Positions 9,595 through 19,034 are shown, counted from the stretch's first letter. The stretch is DNA of 64,000 nt from Halobacillus litoralis (GCF_020171725.1 NZ_JAIVAJ010000001.1:186001-250000), one strand, 5' to 3'. Notes: generated by a model from the sequence alone, not told the origin. Numbers and translations are program-made.

Positions 9595-9672
9595 TTTTAA
9601 CTAATGCTCATGTCTTCTAAGAGGCAGCGGAACATCGTTTTCCGCTTAAACCGTACGTTTAAGCACAAGTTT
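9595..9672 (-). ncRNA. Ribosomal protein L19 leader (cis-regulatory RNA)
   Basis: The interval between promoter and rplS can fold (minus strand) as GCTTAAAC / GTTTAAGC and then GCGGAA / TTCCGC, two stacked stem-loops before a GGAG ribosome site. An L19 leader is a known Rfam-type element in this position in Bacillaceae and is thought to mediate feedback by L19. The stems are read directly; the family assignment rests on position and architecture. Confidence 0.65.
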
Positions 9673-9673
9673 T

Positions 9674-9702
9674 AATATATCATAGAAAGGCTGTAGCATC
9701 AA
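9674..9702 (-). promoter_or_regulatory. Sigma-A promoter of rplS
   Basis: Minus strand TTGATG (9702-9697), exactly 17 bp, TATATT (9679-9674). It lies in the trmD-rplS gap and starts the L19 leader. Confidence 0.7.
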
Positions 9703-9708
9703 CCTTAT

Positions 9709-10440
9709 CTAGCAATTTTTCCACTCTTCCAACCATTTTTTCTCTTGATCGGAGAGTGCTCTGTTTTCAAGCAGGTCCGGACGGCGTTCATACGTCCGCT
9801 TCAAGGATTGATAGTGTCGCCACTCATCAATTTTTGCATGATTGCCTGATAATAGTACGTCCGGCACTTCATGACCGCGGAATTCAGCAGGCCGCGTATA
9901 GTGCGGGTGTTCAAGGAGTCCGCTTGAGAACGAATCCTCAGGTGCCGACTGTTCATTACCAAGAACGTTCGGCAGAAGCCGTACGACGGAATCAATGACC
10001 ACCATCGACCCCAGTTCTCCTCCAGTCAGGACATAATCTCCGATGGAAATCTCATCTGTGACCAGTTCCTGACGGATGCGCTCATCGTATCCTTCATAGT
10101 GCCCGCAGATAAAGACGAGATGATCTTCCTCCGCAAGCTCTTCTGCTTTCGCCTGTGTATACGGCTCTCCTTGAGGGCACATCAGTACGACACGCGGCTT
10201 TTTCGCAGCCTTTTGTTCGATGTCCTGAACGGCGTCAAAGATCGGCTGTGGGGTCAGGACAAGCCCTGCTCCTCCACCATAGGGGTAGTCATCCACTTTG
10301 TTATGCTTGTTCGTAGTGTACTCGCGGAAGTTCACATATTGATAGGTGAAGGCTTCTCGGTCTTGTGCACGCTTTAGGATGGAATGATTTAAAACGCCGT
10401 CAAACATTTCAGGGAATAACGTTAAAATGTCGATATGCAT
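9709..10440 (-). CDS. trmD: tRNA (guanine37-N1)-methyltransferase
   Basis: SAM-dependent enzyme that prevents +1 frameshifting by methylating G37. 243 residues, usual length. Trefoil-knot motifs are intact: LTLFPEMF start, [19 protein letters not shown] and [17 protein letters not shown]. Its ATG abuts the stop of rimM, so rimM-trmD are coupled. Confidence 0.98.
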   Translation of the reverse strand: MHIDILTLFPEMFDGVLNHSILKRAQDREAFTYQYVNFREYTTNKHNKVDDYPYGGGAGLVLTPQPIFDAVQDIEQKAAKKPRVVLMCPQGEPYTQAKAEELAEEDHLVFICGHYEGYDERIRQELVTDEISIGDYVLTGGELGSMVVIDSVVRLLPNVLGNEQSAPEDSFSSGLLEHPHYTRPAEFRGHEVPDVLLSGNHAKIDEWRHYQSLKRTYERRPDLLENRALSDQEKKWLEEWKNC

Positions 10441-10953
10441 TTAAAGCAGCCCCTCTATTGGATCAATGATAATCGATTGGTCTTCAATGTTCACTTCTTT
10501 TACGACAGGTTCAATGTAAGGGATGAGGGCATCAGATTCTCCTTGACGCTTCACGACCCACACATCATTGGCCCCTGGTGTTAAAATCTCTTTCACCTGG
10601 CCGAGCTCTTCGCCGGTCGTCAGGTAGACGGTGCAACCGATGATTTCATGGAAATAAAATTCGTGCTCCGCAAGCTCTGCCTGATGTTCCCCCGATACCA
10701 TCAATTGACCGTTTTTATATTTCTCAACATCGTTAATGGAAGGGTGTTCTTCAAAGCTGACTAAATCGAAACCTTTATGTACGCGGTGTGTACGTACGGT
10801 CAGCGGTGTTGATTCGTTCTTATCATTTACCCAATACAAAAGCTGACCCGGCTTGAAGCGCTCGTCGAAATCGGTGACGCGCTGCACTTTCACTTCGCCT
10901 TTAATGCCATGTGTATTGATTACTTTTCCTACATTAAATAATTTTTCTTTCAC
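10441..10953 (-). CDS. rimM: 16S rRNA processing protein RimM
   Basis: 30S maturation factor that binds S19. 170 residues with the N-terminal RimM barrel (NVGKVINTHGIKGEVKV) and the C-terminal PRC-barrel (EIIGCTVYLTTGEELGQV, NDVWVVK, LIPYIEPVVKEV). Part of the khpA/ylqD-rimM-trmD cluster; it starts 5 bp after the ylqD stop. Confidence 0.97.
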   Translation of the reverse strand: MKEKLFNVGKVINTHGIKGEVKVQRVTDFDERFKPGQLLYWVNDKNESTPLTVRTHRVHKGFDLVSFEEHPSINDVEKYKNGQLMVSGEHQAELAEHEFYFHEIIGCTVYLTTGEELGQVKEILTPGANDVWVVKRQGESDALIPYIEPVVKEVNIEDQSIIIDPIEGLL

Positions 10954-10958
10954 TACTA

Positions 10959-11351
10959 TTACCTCGCTCTTATCACTTTTCCATCCTGAATGACGATTTC
11001 TTTATTTCGAATGTCTTCCCAATGATCGCCTTCTTGAACCTCAACCAATGCTTCCACTTCATCTATCTCAAGCTCACTGCCATCCGGTAGAACGGAAAGC
11101 TGTTCCAGTTGATGCTCCATCCAGCGGATTCGGTCTTTCCTCCGACTGATCTCCTTCGAAAAGCGTCGTTCTACTTCCTTCTTGGACAGTTCAGGCTTAC
11201 GTTCAAGCTTCTTCTGTTCAAACTCCAGCTGACGGCATTCTTTCTCGAGCTGTGCCGTTTTTCTACTGAAGGTTTCTTTGAGCTTATCACGGCTTGATGT
11301 CGTCAGAATTTGTTTGACCGTCACTTTTTGAATGATCTGCATGACACTCAT
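10959..11351 (-). CDS. ylqD: YlqD family protein, coiled coil
   Basis: 130-residue protein of unknown function, conserved at this place in Bacillaceae between khpA and rimM. Residues about 20-85 form a charged coiled coil (KLKETFSRKTAQLEKECRQLE, heptad-like); the end DHWEDIRNKEIVIQDGKVI looks like a small beta domain. No catalytic motif seen. The first ATG has GAGAGG only 4 bp away; the internal Met4 is an alternative start. Confidence 0.85.
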   Translation of the reverse strand: MSVMQIIQKVTVKQILTTSSRDKLKETFSRKTAQLEKECRQLEFEQKKLERKPELSKKEVERRFSKEISRRKDRIRWMEHQLEQLSVLPDGSELEIDEVEALVEVQEGDHWEDIRNKEIVIQDGKVIRAR

Positions 11352-11391
11352 TCGACCTCTCTTTGAAGGATAAGAATTTAATTTTTTTTAG

Positions 11392-11424
11392 AAAAAAAGG
11401 GAAAGGTTGTCCCTCTCCCTTTTC
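11392..11424 (-). terminator. Terminator after khpA
   Basis: Minus-strand AAAAGGGA ... TCCCTTTT stem with TTTTTTTCT behind it, between khpA and ylqD. Confidence 0.7.
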
Positions 11425-11652
11425 TTACATGATATCCAGATAGATTCGCTTTTCCGAATCAGAGCCTGCCGCGTAGACGACAGTTCGAATCGCCTTCGCA
11501 ATCCGCCCGTTTTTCCCGATCACTTTTCCTACATCATCGGGATGTACGGTAAGGTGATAGACGATCTTGTCATCTTCCTCGCGCACATCCACTTCAATGT
11601 CAGTCGGATGATCGACGAGCGGTGTAACGATGGTTTCGATTAAGGCTTGCAT
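11425..11652 (-). CDS. khpA: KH-domain RNA-binding protein KhpA (YlqC)
   Basis: 75 residues consisting of one type II KH domain: the core GKVIGKNGRIAKAIRTVV has the GxxG loop (GKNG). In related Firmicutes KhpA works with KhpB/Jag in RNA binding and cell-envelope control. Lies 20 bp after rpsP and is terminated separately from ylqD. Confidence 0.93.
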   Translation of the reverse strand: MQALIETIVTPLVDHPTDIEVDVREEDDKIVYHLTVHPDDVGKVIGKNGRIAKAIRTVVYAAGSDSEKRIYLDIM

Positions 11653-11671
11653 GATATCACCACTACTTTAA

Positions 11672-11941
11672 TTAGTTATTTTTAGATTCGTGGAATTGCT
11701 TCATGATGCCTTCGTTTGAGAATAGGTTACGAACTGTATCAGATGGCTTCGCGCCGTTTGACATCCAGTCGATTGCTTTCTCTGCGTCCAGCTTAACCTC
11801 TACTGGGTTTGCTACTGGGTTGTACGTTCCGATCTGCTCGATGATGCGACCATCACGAGGGGAACGAGAATCTGCTACTACTACACGGTAGAATGGGTTA
11901 CGTTTTGAACCCATACGTTTAAGACGAATTTTTACTGCCAT
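11672..11941 (-). CDS. rpsP: Ribosomal protein S16
   Basis: Early-assembly 30S protein. 89 residues, usual length. Conserved start [26 protein letters not shown] is split only by family-typical substitutions, and [11 protein letters not shown] follows. Good GGAGG ribosome site. A strong inverted repeat lies between ffh and this gene (11985-12022). Confidence 0.98.
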   Translation of the reverse strand: MAVKIRLKRMGSKRNPFYRVVVADSRSPRDGRIIEQIGTYNPVANPVEVKLDAEKAIDWMSNGAKPSDTVRNLFSNEGIMKQFHESKNN

Positions 11942-11984
11942 TGTTTCATACCTCCATATATTTCATAAAAAATTAATATAGTTT

Positions 11985-12022
11985 CACACAAATAATGATT
12001 TTAGCAGAACTTTATTTGTGTG
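11985..12022 (-). repeat. 11-bp perfect inverted repeat upstream of rpsP
   Basis: CACACAAATAA and TTATTTGTGTG flank a 16-nt loop in the 97-bp ffh-rpsP gap. On the minus strand an A/T-rich stretch with six T's follows about 10 nt later, so it may be a weak ffh terminator or a leader structure for rpsP. Confidence 0.7.
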
Positions 12023-12037
12023 TAAAGGATTTTTCCA

Positions 12038-13378
12038 TTACATAAACGGAAAATTCATTCCTTTGCCCTTTTTACCCTTGGTATTGCTCATTTGTTTCAT
12101 CATTTTCTTCATTTCATCAAACTGTTTCAGCAGTCTGTTGACTTCTGAAACGTTCGTGCCGGAACCTTTTGCGATCCGCTTCTTACGACTCGCATTCATC
12201 AGAGATGGGTCCTGGCGCTCAGCTTTTGTCATGGACTGAATGATCGCTTCGACGTGGACGATTTGTTTATCGTCGAACGAAGCGTTCTTAAGTCCTTTCA
12301 TTTTGTTCGCACCTGGAATCATGTTGATCAATTCATCAAGCGGTCCCATGTTTTTCACTTGCTCCATCTGTTCTAGAAAATCCTCAAACGTGAAGGATGC
12401 GTTACGCATCTTGGACTCAAGCTCTTTCGCCTGCTTCTCATCGACGTTCGTCTGAGCTTTTTCAATCAGCGTCAATACGTCTCCCATACCGAGAATACGG
12501 GAAGCCATACGTTCGGGGTGGAACGGCTCAAGCTGGTCGAGCTTCTCCCCCATACCCGCGAATTTGATCGGCTTTCCTGTTACAGCACGGATCGACAGCG
12601 CGGCACCACCACGTGTATCTCCGTCAAGCTTCGTTAAAAGAACACCCGTAACATCAAGTTGTTCATCAAAGCTTTCTGCAACGTTCACGGCATCCTGACC
12701 CGTCATCGCATCGACGGTCAAGAAGATTTCATCTGGTTGAACGGCTTCCTTAATACGCTGAAGCTCTTCCATCAGATCTCCATCCACGTGAAGACGACCC
12801 GCGGTATCAATGATGACATAATCGTGGTGATCTTCTTTCGCTTTTGCTACCGCATTCTTCGCAATGTCAACAGGATCCGCTTCTGTACCTTCTTCATGCA
12901 CAGGCATACCAAGCTGCTTGCCCAGTGTCTGAAGCTGTTGAATCGCAGCAGGACGGTAAATATCCGCTGCTGCAAGAAGCGGCTGGCGATTATGCTTTTT
13001 GCGCAGGTGGTTCGCCAGTTTACCGGTTGTGGTTGTCTTACCGGCACCTTGGAGACCGACCATCATAATGACTGTCGGCGGTCGCTTCGCTACAGCGATT
13101 TTACTTTCATCGCCACCCATCAAGTCCGTCAGTTCTTCCTTTACGACCTTGATGACTTGCTGGCCTGGAGTCAGGCTTTCCATGACCTCTTCTCCGACCG
13201 CACGCTCTTTAATTCGTTTAACAAAATCTTTTACTACCTTAAAGTTAACGTCGGCCTCGAGGAGGGCAAGGCGGACCTCACGGGTCATGACTTTTACGTC
13301 TTGTTCGGTTACCTTCCCTTTGCCTTTGATTTTCTTTATCGTTTCCTGCAACCGGTCGGATAAACCTTCAAATGCCAT
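12038..13378 (-). CDS. ffh: Signal recognition particle protein Ffh (SRP54)
   Basis: GTPase that, with 4.5S/6S RNA, brings nascent membrane and secreted proteins to FtsY. About 446 residues. N domain (MAFEGLSDRLQETIKKIKGKG), G domain with GLQGAGKTTTTGKLA, DTAGRLHVD and TKLDGDTRGG, and a Met-rich M domain (MKKMMKQMSN) ending in a basic tail. The ATG at 13378 has a GGAGGTC site; the longer frame adds residues not seen in the family. It lies 11 bp after ylxM. Confidence 0.98.
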   Translation of the reverse strand: MAFEGLSDRLQETIKKIKGKGKVTEQDVKVMTREVRLALLEADVNFKVVKDFVKRIKERAVGEEVMESLTPGQQVIKVVKEELTDLMGGDESKIAVAKRPPTVIMMVGLQGAGKTTTTGKLANHLRKKHNRQPLLAAADIYRPAAIQQLQTLGKQLGMPVHEEGTEADPVDIAKNAVAKAKEDHHDYVIIDTAGRLHVDGDLMEELQRIKEAVQPDEIFLTVDAMTGQDAVNVAESFDEQLDVTGVLLTKLDGDTRGGAALSIRAVTGKPIKFAGMGEKLDQLEPFHPERMASRILGMGDVLTLIEKAQTNVDEKQAKELESKMRNASFTFEDFLEQMEQVKNMGPLDELINMIPGANKMKGLKNASFDDKQIVHVEAIIQSMTKAERQDPSLMNASRKKRIAKGSGTNVSEVNRLLKQFDEMKKMMKQMSNTKGKKGKGMNFPFM

Positions 13379-13389
13379 AGAATGACCTC

Positions 13390-13719
13390 CTATTCTAGTT
13401 CTTGTAGTTGATCGAGCCATTCCTTGAATGGAGTGTGGAGGTTCTGTTTATCGACCTCATCTTCCATCTCTTTGATCACCTGTTGGCGCTGTTGGAACTT
13501 CTCGTATAAATGAAGCTTTTTTTCATATTCTTCAAGCATCGTTTCGGTTCGGCGAATGTTATCATAAACCGCTTGACGCGATACATCAAAGGTCTCTGAG
13601 ATTTCACCTAACGAATAATCTTCGAGATAATATAATTCCATATAATTTCTCTGTTTTGGCGTGAGTAACGATTGATAGAAGTCAAATAGGTAATTGACCC
13701 GTGTCGTTTTTTCCAGCAC
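13390..13719 (-). CDS. ylxM: YlxM, helix-turn-helix partner of SRP
   Basis: 109 residues with a sigma70 region-4-like helix-turn-helix ([21 protein letters not shown]), followed by a coiled helix. In Firmicutes YlxM is encoded immediately before ffh and stimulates SRP GTPase activity in the species tested. Starts with GTG behind AAGGGAG. Confidence 0.95.
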   Translation of the reverse strand: MLEKTTRVNYLFDFYQSLLTPKQRNYMELYYLEDYSLGEISETFDVSRQAVYDNIRRTETMLEEYEKKLHLYEKFQQRQQVIKEMEDEVDKQNLHTPFKEWLDQLQELE

Positions 13720-13771
13720 GCTTGAACAACTCCCTTGTTAAGTGAAATACCTTTACATAGGAATAGTAACG

Positions 13772-13809
13772 GAGACGAGGCTCTGCTGTCAAGCCCCGTC
13801 TCTATTTTT
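13772..13809 (+). terminator. Hairpin with U-tract oriented on the plus strand
   Basis: GAGACGAGGCT / AGCCCCGTCTC stem followed on the plus strand by TATTTTTTG; on the minus strand the base of the stem is followed by CGTTAC and is not T-rich. It sits between ftsY and ylxM, both minus-strand, so as a terminator it would stop antisense transcripts better than the operon. Confidence 0.5.
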
Positions 13810-13840
13810 TGACCATTCCAGTTCTCAAGACGGAACCCTT

Positions 13841-15175
13841 TTATTCTTCCTCTTCGTCTTCTTCGAAGTTATCGATCATATCAGCGAATAAGCCGTATAC
13901 GAACGCGTGCGCATCGAAGTGTTCAAGATCCGTCACTTTCTCACCAAGTCCGACGAGCTTCACAGGGATATCGAGTTCTTTACGGATCGCAAGTACGATT
14001 CCCCCTTTGGCTGTCCCGTCAAGCTTCGTAAGAACGATTCCCGTTACGTCGGTAGACTGGGAGAAGGTCTTCGCCTGACTCATCGCATTCTGCCCTGTTG
14101 TCGCATCCAGGGTAAGCAGTACCTCATGCGGCGCACCTGGCACTTCACGCTCGATCACGCGCTTCACTTTGGAGAGCTCGTTCATCAAGTTGACCTTATT
14201 TTGAAGACGTCCTGCCGTGTCACAAATCAAGACGTCAGCATTACGGGACTTCGCAGACTGGATACCGTCGTAAATCACAGCAGCCGGATCGGCCCCTTCA
14301 CTGTGCTTGATCGTATTCACACCGACTCTTCTTCCCCATTCTTCAAGCTGGTCAATCGCACCGGCACGGAACGTATCTCCTGCAGCGAGCGTGACATTCT
14401 TACCTTCTGCCTTCAGCTGATGGGCAAGCTTCCCGATAGTCGTTGTCTTGCCGACTCCATTGACGCCGACGAACAGATAGATCGTGAGACCATCCGGGTT
14501 TTCAGACAGTCCTTCGATTTCCTCTGCCTCGTCATCGCCGTAGTAGATTTCTACAAGTTTCTCTGAAATCACTTCGCGTACCTTACGCGTGTCTTTAATA
14601 TTGCGGCGCTTCACTTCCATTTGAAGCTCGTCGATCATTTCCATGACCGTGTTGACACCGACGTCTGCTGAAATGAGAACTTCTTCAAGCTCTTCAAAGA
14701 AGTCTTCGTCGACCGTACGATAGCGGGCAACCAGATCATTGATGCGGCTCGAGAACGAGTTACGTGTCTTAGCCAGCCCCTTCTTGAACTTGTCGGCGAT
14801 CGATTCTTCTTTTTCTTCCTCGATGGCCGGTTCAGGATCCGTTTCATCCTCCAGCTCTTCTTCCACGTCGTCTTCTTCTACTTCTTCTACTTCTTCTACT
14901 TCTTCTACTTCTTCTACTTCTTCTACTTCTTCTACTTCTTCTACTTCTTCAACAGGTGCCTCTTCCGGCTCTTCCTTGACCGTTTCAGATTCCACTTCTT
15001 CCGGTTCTGCTACCGGCACTTCCGTCTCACCGATCGGCTCTTCTGTTTCACCTGCAGATTCCTCGACCTGGTCGGGTTCTACTTCTTCTTTTTCCAGCTG
15101 TTCGTCTTTCTGTTCTTCAAGGTTCGGGTGTAAGTCTTTCGTGAATTTGTCCTTTAATTTTTTGAAAAAGCTCAT
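13841..15175 (-). CDS. ftsY: Signal recognition particle receptor FtsY
   Basis: Membrane-associated SRP receptor GTPase. About 444 residues: an acidic N-terminal A region of about 120 residues, then the NG domain with GVNGVGKTTTIGKLA, DTAGRLQNK and TKLDGTAKGG. The A region contains nine tandem VEE triplets encoded by a 9-bp repeat (14872-14952). I chose the ATG at 15175, 7 bp after GGAAGGA; the TTG one codon earlier is less likely. The stop codons and spacing show co-transcription with smc (13 bp). Confidence 0.97.
   Translation of the reverse strand: MSFFKKLKDKFTKDLHPNLEEQKDEQLEKEEVEPDQVEESAGETEEPIGETEVPVAEPEEVESETVKEEPEEAPVEEVEEVEEVEEVEEVEEVEEVEEVEEDDVEEELEDETDPEPAIEEEKEESIADKFKKGLAKTRNSFSSRINDLVARYRTVDEDFFEELEEVLISADVGVNTVMEMIDELQMEVKRRNIKDTRKVREVISEKLVEIYYGDDEAEEIEGLSENPDGLTIYLFVGVNGVGKTTTIGKLAHQLKAEGKNVTLAAGDTFRAGAIDQLEEWGRRVGVNTIKHSEGADPAAVIYDGIQSAKSRNADVLICDTAGRLQNKVNLMNELSKVKRVIEREVPGAPHEVLLTLDATTGQNAMSQAKTFSQSTDVTGIVLTKLDGTAKGGIVLAIRKELDIPVKLVGLGEKVTDLEHFDAHAFVYGLFADMIDNFEEDEEEE
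14872..14952 (-). repeat. 9-bp coding minisatellite in ftsY
   Basis: Eight perfect copies of CTTCTTCTA plus a final variant CTTCTTCAA (plus-strand reading), encoding nine Val-Glu-Glu units. Unit length is a codon multiple, so copy-number change would keep frame. Confidence 0.95.
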
Positions 15176-15188
15176 CAACTCATCCTTC

Positions 15189-18100
15189 CTACGCTTCTAA
15201 TAATTCAGAGGTTTCCTCGAGTCTCACGGATACGAGTCTCGAAACACCGGATTCCTGCATCGTCACCCCGTAAAGCACATCGGAGTGCTCCATCGTTCCT
15301 TTGCGGTGCGTGATGACGATGAATTGGGTCTGTTCGCTGAATTCTTTCAAGAACTTAGCGAACCGGTCAACGTTCGCCTCATCGAGGGCCGCTTCCACTT
15401 CGTCAAGCACACAGAACGGAACGGGCCGTACTCGCAAGATCGAGAATAATAGAGCAATCGCGGTCAATGCCCGTTCTCCTCCGGACATCAGGCTTAAGTT
15501 CTGAAGCTTCTTACCCGGCGGTTGTGCGACAATGTCGACACCACTCTCAAGAAGGTCGTCCGGGTTCGTCAGTTTAAGGTCGGCACTACCTCCACCAAAC
15601 AATTCGCGGAACACTACACCGAACTCTTCCCGGATGCTGCTGAAGGTTTCTTCAAACCTTCTCTGCATTTCCCCGTCCATCTCTCCGATGACATGATGCA
15701 GCGTCTCTTTCGCCTCCAGTAAGTCATCCTGCTGACCTTTCAGGAACGTATAACGCTCCTGAATGCGGTCGAATTCATCAATCGCTCCAAGGTTGACCGT
15801 GCCAAGCTCCTCGATCGCACGCTTAATGAGCTTCACGTCTCTTGAAGACCGCTCGATATCCTCTACAGGCGGATATTCACGCTTCGCCTTCTCGAAGGTC
15901 ATGACATACTCTTTCTGCAGGTAATCCAGCAGGTTCTCAAGCTCCACATCAAGACGGTTCGCCTTCACTTCTTTCACTTGGATGTCCTGCGTGAAGTTTT
16001 GAAGGATCCGGTTCTGTTCTTTCAATTCAGCTTCAATCTGCTCAACCTGTTTATAGGCATCCGCTCGTTTCTCACGGCGCTCCTGGATCAATTGTTCCGT
16101 CCGTTGTTTCCGGTTCTGCATCTCTTCAATCTCTTCCACCATTTCCTCTTCGGTCAGGTTGGAATCGACCACTTCCATCAACTGCTGGAAGGCTTCCCTG
16201 CTGTCCTTCAACTGCCGTTCAGCCGTCAGCAGCTCCTCATTGATCCGATCAGCCTTCTCCTGCTGGTTCCGAACCGACGAATCTTGTTCAGCAAGACGGA
16301 TGTGAAGCTGCTGCTTTTTCTCACGCAGTTTTTCTTCGTCATCTTCTTGCTGGGACTTCGTTTCGGTCAGCTGGTCGATCTTCTGTTGAATCGATGACAG
16401 CTCGGTCGCTAGATCATCCAGCGCGTGATCCAATGTTTCGATCTGCTCCTTGGCTTGAATGTGATCCTGATCGTACTGCTTCTGATCCTGATCAAACAGC
16501 TGAAGCTGATCGTTGACGTGCTTCATGCGCATCGTCCATTCACGCACATTTGACTGCTGTTCATACTCTTTCGTCTTCAAGTCTGCAACGGCCTTTTCAA
16601 GACGTGAGAACTCTTCCTGCTGAGTTTGAATGGTCGCCTTCAATTGCTGAACACGTTGTTCAACATCGGTCGTTTTTTCCTGAAAGTCATCGATTTTCGT
16701 CGTTAGATCTTGTAATTCCCGTTCACGAGTGAACAGTGACTGATTGGACTTCTTCTGAGCACCACCGGACATGGAACCACCAGGGTTGACGACATCTCCT
16801 TCGAGGGTGACGATCCGGTATTTACGATTCAGGAACCGGGCGATGGCGTTGGCATTTTCAAGGTTATCTGCAATGACGATGTGTCCAAGTAGGTGAGAAA
16901 TCGCCTTTTGGAACGCTGGGTCGAATTCAACAAGGTCGACGGCTACACCTACAAAGCCCTGCTGGGAAGAGAGCTGGTTCGCTGCCTGTCCGTAGATCTG
17001 CCTCGGCTGGATGGCGGTCAATGGTAAAAGGGTCGCGCGGCCTTTGTTGTTCTGCTTCAGCCAGTGAATCGCCTGTCTTCCGTTTTTCTCATCCTCAACG
17101 ACGATATGCTGAGCTTGTGCTCCTAGTGCCGTTTCAATCGCGGTCATCAAATGGCCAGGGATCTCAATCAACTCTAAAACAGCTCCATGGATCCCTGAGA
17201 GTTTTCCGCTTTCCCGCGCTTTCAACACTTCCCGTACACCTTGGAAGTAACCTGAGAAATCTTCCTTCATGTCTTCAAGCATCTCTTTTTTCGATCTCAG
17301 TTTTTCTAAGTACTGATAACCTTTGTACAGCTTCTCCTGCCATTCGTCATAAGACTGCTTGTTCTCTGTTAATTTCCGGCTGAGTTCGCTGTAAGCTTGT
17401 TCCTTCTCTTCGCGCTCCTGACTCGTCCCTTGCAATTCTTTCTCGACTTCCTGAAGCTTCTCCTCAAGGAGGGATCGTTCATCGAGAAGGTCTTTGAACT
17501 TATCCTGCTGTCCATCTTTCTTCGTACCGATCTGGGTCAGCTGCTTCTCTAAGTTCTGCTTCTCATTCCGCTTCGCTGCCTGATCGTTCAAAAGATCGAT
17601 GTATTCACTCTTCAAGTCTTCAATTTGATCTTCAAGCGCATTCAGATCTTGATGGAGTGCATCTTCCGTCTGCTTTAAAGCCTTTTTCGTTTCAGCACGG
17701 TCTGCTTTAAACGTTTTAAGCTTTTCCGATTCTTCTTTTGCTACTTGTTTGAGTCGCTCGACTTTTTCACTGAGGGCCTGTTGTTCCTGCTCACTCTTCT
17801 CTTTATTCTCTTCGAAGTGTTTGTGGCGCTCTTTCATCAGCTCTTTTTTACCCTCTAAGCCCTCAAGCTCTTTCGTCAGAGTAAGGAGCGTTTCTTGAAG
17901 GTCTTCAATCGATTGGTCCAAAGCCTGCATATCAGCACGCTCTTTAGCGACCGTTGCTTCTTCTCTCTCCACCTGCTCCTTCAAGGCTGCTTCCTTTTCT
18001 CTTACCTCTTCAAGCTGTGCGAGAAGCTGCTGCCACTCTTCGTTCAGCCCTTCAATCTGCGTGATTAATAACGAGATCTCGACTTGTTTAAGTTCATCCT

Positions 18101-18755
18101 TCTTCTGAAGATAGTCTTTAGCAATGGCTGCCTGCTCCTTCAAGGGTTCCAGCTGACCATCGATTTCGTGGATGATATCTTCTACACGGTTTAAATTCTC
18201 TTGAGTTTCGGCCAGTTTGTATTCCGCTTTTTTCTTTCGCTGCTTGTACTTAAGGACGCCGGCCGCTTCTTCAAAAATAGAACGACGCTCCTCTGCTTTC
18301 GAGCTGAGGATCTCTTCTACTTTCCCTTGACTGATGATCGAGAACGCCTCTCGGCCGAGACCGGAGTCCATGAACAGATCGACGATGTCCTTCAACCTGC
18401 ACGCCTGATTGTTCATATAAAATTCACTCTCGCCTGATCGATAAACCCGTCTCGTTACGCTTACTTCCTCATACTCCAAAGGAAGCGTCTGATCCGAGTT
18501 GTCGAGCAGAAGGGTTACTTCTGCCATATTCAATGGTTTGCGCGATTCACTTCCCGCAAAAATGATATCCTCCATTTTTGCTCCACGCAGAGATTTAGCG
18601 GACTGCTCCCCTAAAACCCAGCGGATCGCATCTGTAATGTTACTCTTTCCACTTCCGTTCGGGCCGACTACGGACGTGACGCCTTCGACAAAGTCGACCG
18701 TCACCCGCTCGGCAAATGATTTAAATCCTACGGTGTCCAATTGCTTGAGGAACAT
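15189..18755 (-). CDS. smc: Chromosome partition protein SMC
   Basis: Condensin ATPase that organises and segregates the chromosome. 1188 residues, normal length. N-terminal head with Walker A GPNGSGKSNI, two long coiled coils, a central hinge (about residues 505-660, with the GGSMSGGAQ segment just after it), and C-terminal head with LSLMSGGERALTA (signature) and VLDEVEAALDEAN (Walker B). ATG at 18755 follows AGGAGGA; the longer frame to 18827 has no ribosome site. Upstream, a plus-strand DUF1128 gene separates it from rnc. Confidence 0.98.
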   Translation of the reverse strand: MFLKQLDTVGFKSFAERVTVDFVEGVTSVVGPNGSGKSNITDAIRWVLGEQSAKSLRGAKMEDIIFAGSESRKPLNMAEVTLLLDNSDQTLPLEYEEVSVTRRVYRSGESEFYMNNQACRLKDIVDLFMDSGLGREAFSIISQGKVEEILSSKAEERRSIFEEAAGVLKYKQRKKKAEYKLAETQENLNRVEDIIHEIDGQLEPLKEQAAIAKDYLQKKDELKQVEISLLITQIEGLNEEWQQLLAQLEEVREKEAALKEQVEREEATVAKERADMQALDQSIEDLQETLLTLTKELEGLEGKKELMKERHKHFEENKEKSEQEQQALSEKVERLKQVAKEESEKLKTFKADRAETKKALKQTEDALHQDLNALEDQIEDLKSEYIDLLNDQAAKRNEKQNLEKQLTQIGTKKDGQQDKFKDLLDERSLLEEKLQEVEKELQGTSQEREEKEQAYSELSRKLTENKQSYDEWQEKLYKGYQYLEKLRSKKEMLEDMKEDFSGYFQGVREVLKARESGKLSGIHGAVLELIEIPGHLMTAIETALGAQAQHIVVEDEKNGRQAIHWLKQNNKGRATLLPLTAIQPRQIYGQAANQLSSQQGFVGVAVDLVEFDPAFQKAISHLLGHIVIADNLENANAIARFLNRKYRIVTLEGDVVNPGGSMSGGAQKKSNQSLFTRERELQDLTTKIDDFQEKTTDVEQRVQQLKATIQTQQEEFSRLEKAVADLKTKEYEQQSNVREWTMRMKHVNDQLQLFDQDQKQYDQDHIQAKEQIETLDHALDDLATELSSIQQKIDQLTETKSQQEDDEEKLREKKQQLHIRLAEQDSSVRNQQEKADRINEELLTAERQLKDSREAFQQLMEVVDSNLTEEEMVEEIEEMQNRKQRTEQLIQERREKRADAYKQVEQIEAELKEQNRILQNFTQDIQVKEVKANRLDVELENLLDYLQKEYVMTFEKAKREYPPVEDIERSSRDVKLIKRAIEELGTVNLGAIDEFDRIQERYTFLKGQQDDLLEAKETLHHVIGEMDGEMQRRFEETFSSIREEFGVVFRELFGGGSADLKLTNPDDLLESGVDIVAQPPGKKLQNLSLMSGGERALTAIALLFSILRVRPVPFCVLDEVEAALDEANVDRFAKFLKEFSEQTQFIVITHRKGTMEHSDVLYGVTMQESGVSRLVSVRLEETSELLEA

Positions 18756-19034
18756 ATCTATCCTCCTGTACGATTTCACGTCTATCCTGTTGTAAAATTC
18801 ATTTAATATTGTTTGTGATCGTGTCACTTCTGGTTCTTCATCGTTGGTCCATTCTCACGGACCACTCTACGATGGAAAGTGGCTCCATATGCCTGTTCCA
18901 CTTCACTCTAACTTATTTATTTTATCATAGAATGACGCACAATTCAGCGACCTTTTTTCCTTATATGTCTTTCAAAATAACAAAAAGTATCCTATCATAT
19001 GTAATAGTTCTAGTATCGTTAGGAGGAAGCTTCG

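Noticed and set aside
13379..13420. N-terminal extension of Ffh
   Set aside because: Extends into ylxM, has no ribosome site, and the family starts at MAFEGLSDRLQ.
14739..15200. 153-residue Ser/Thr-rich frame on the plus strand
   Set aside because: It is the mirror of the ftsY Glu repeat; no ribosome site, and ftsY is certain.
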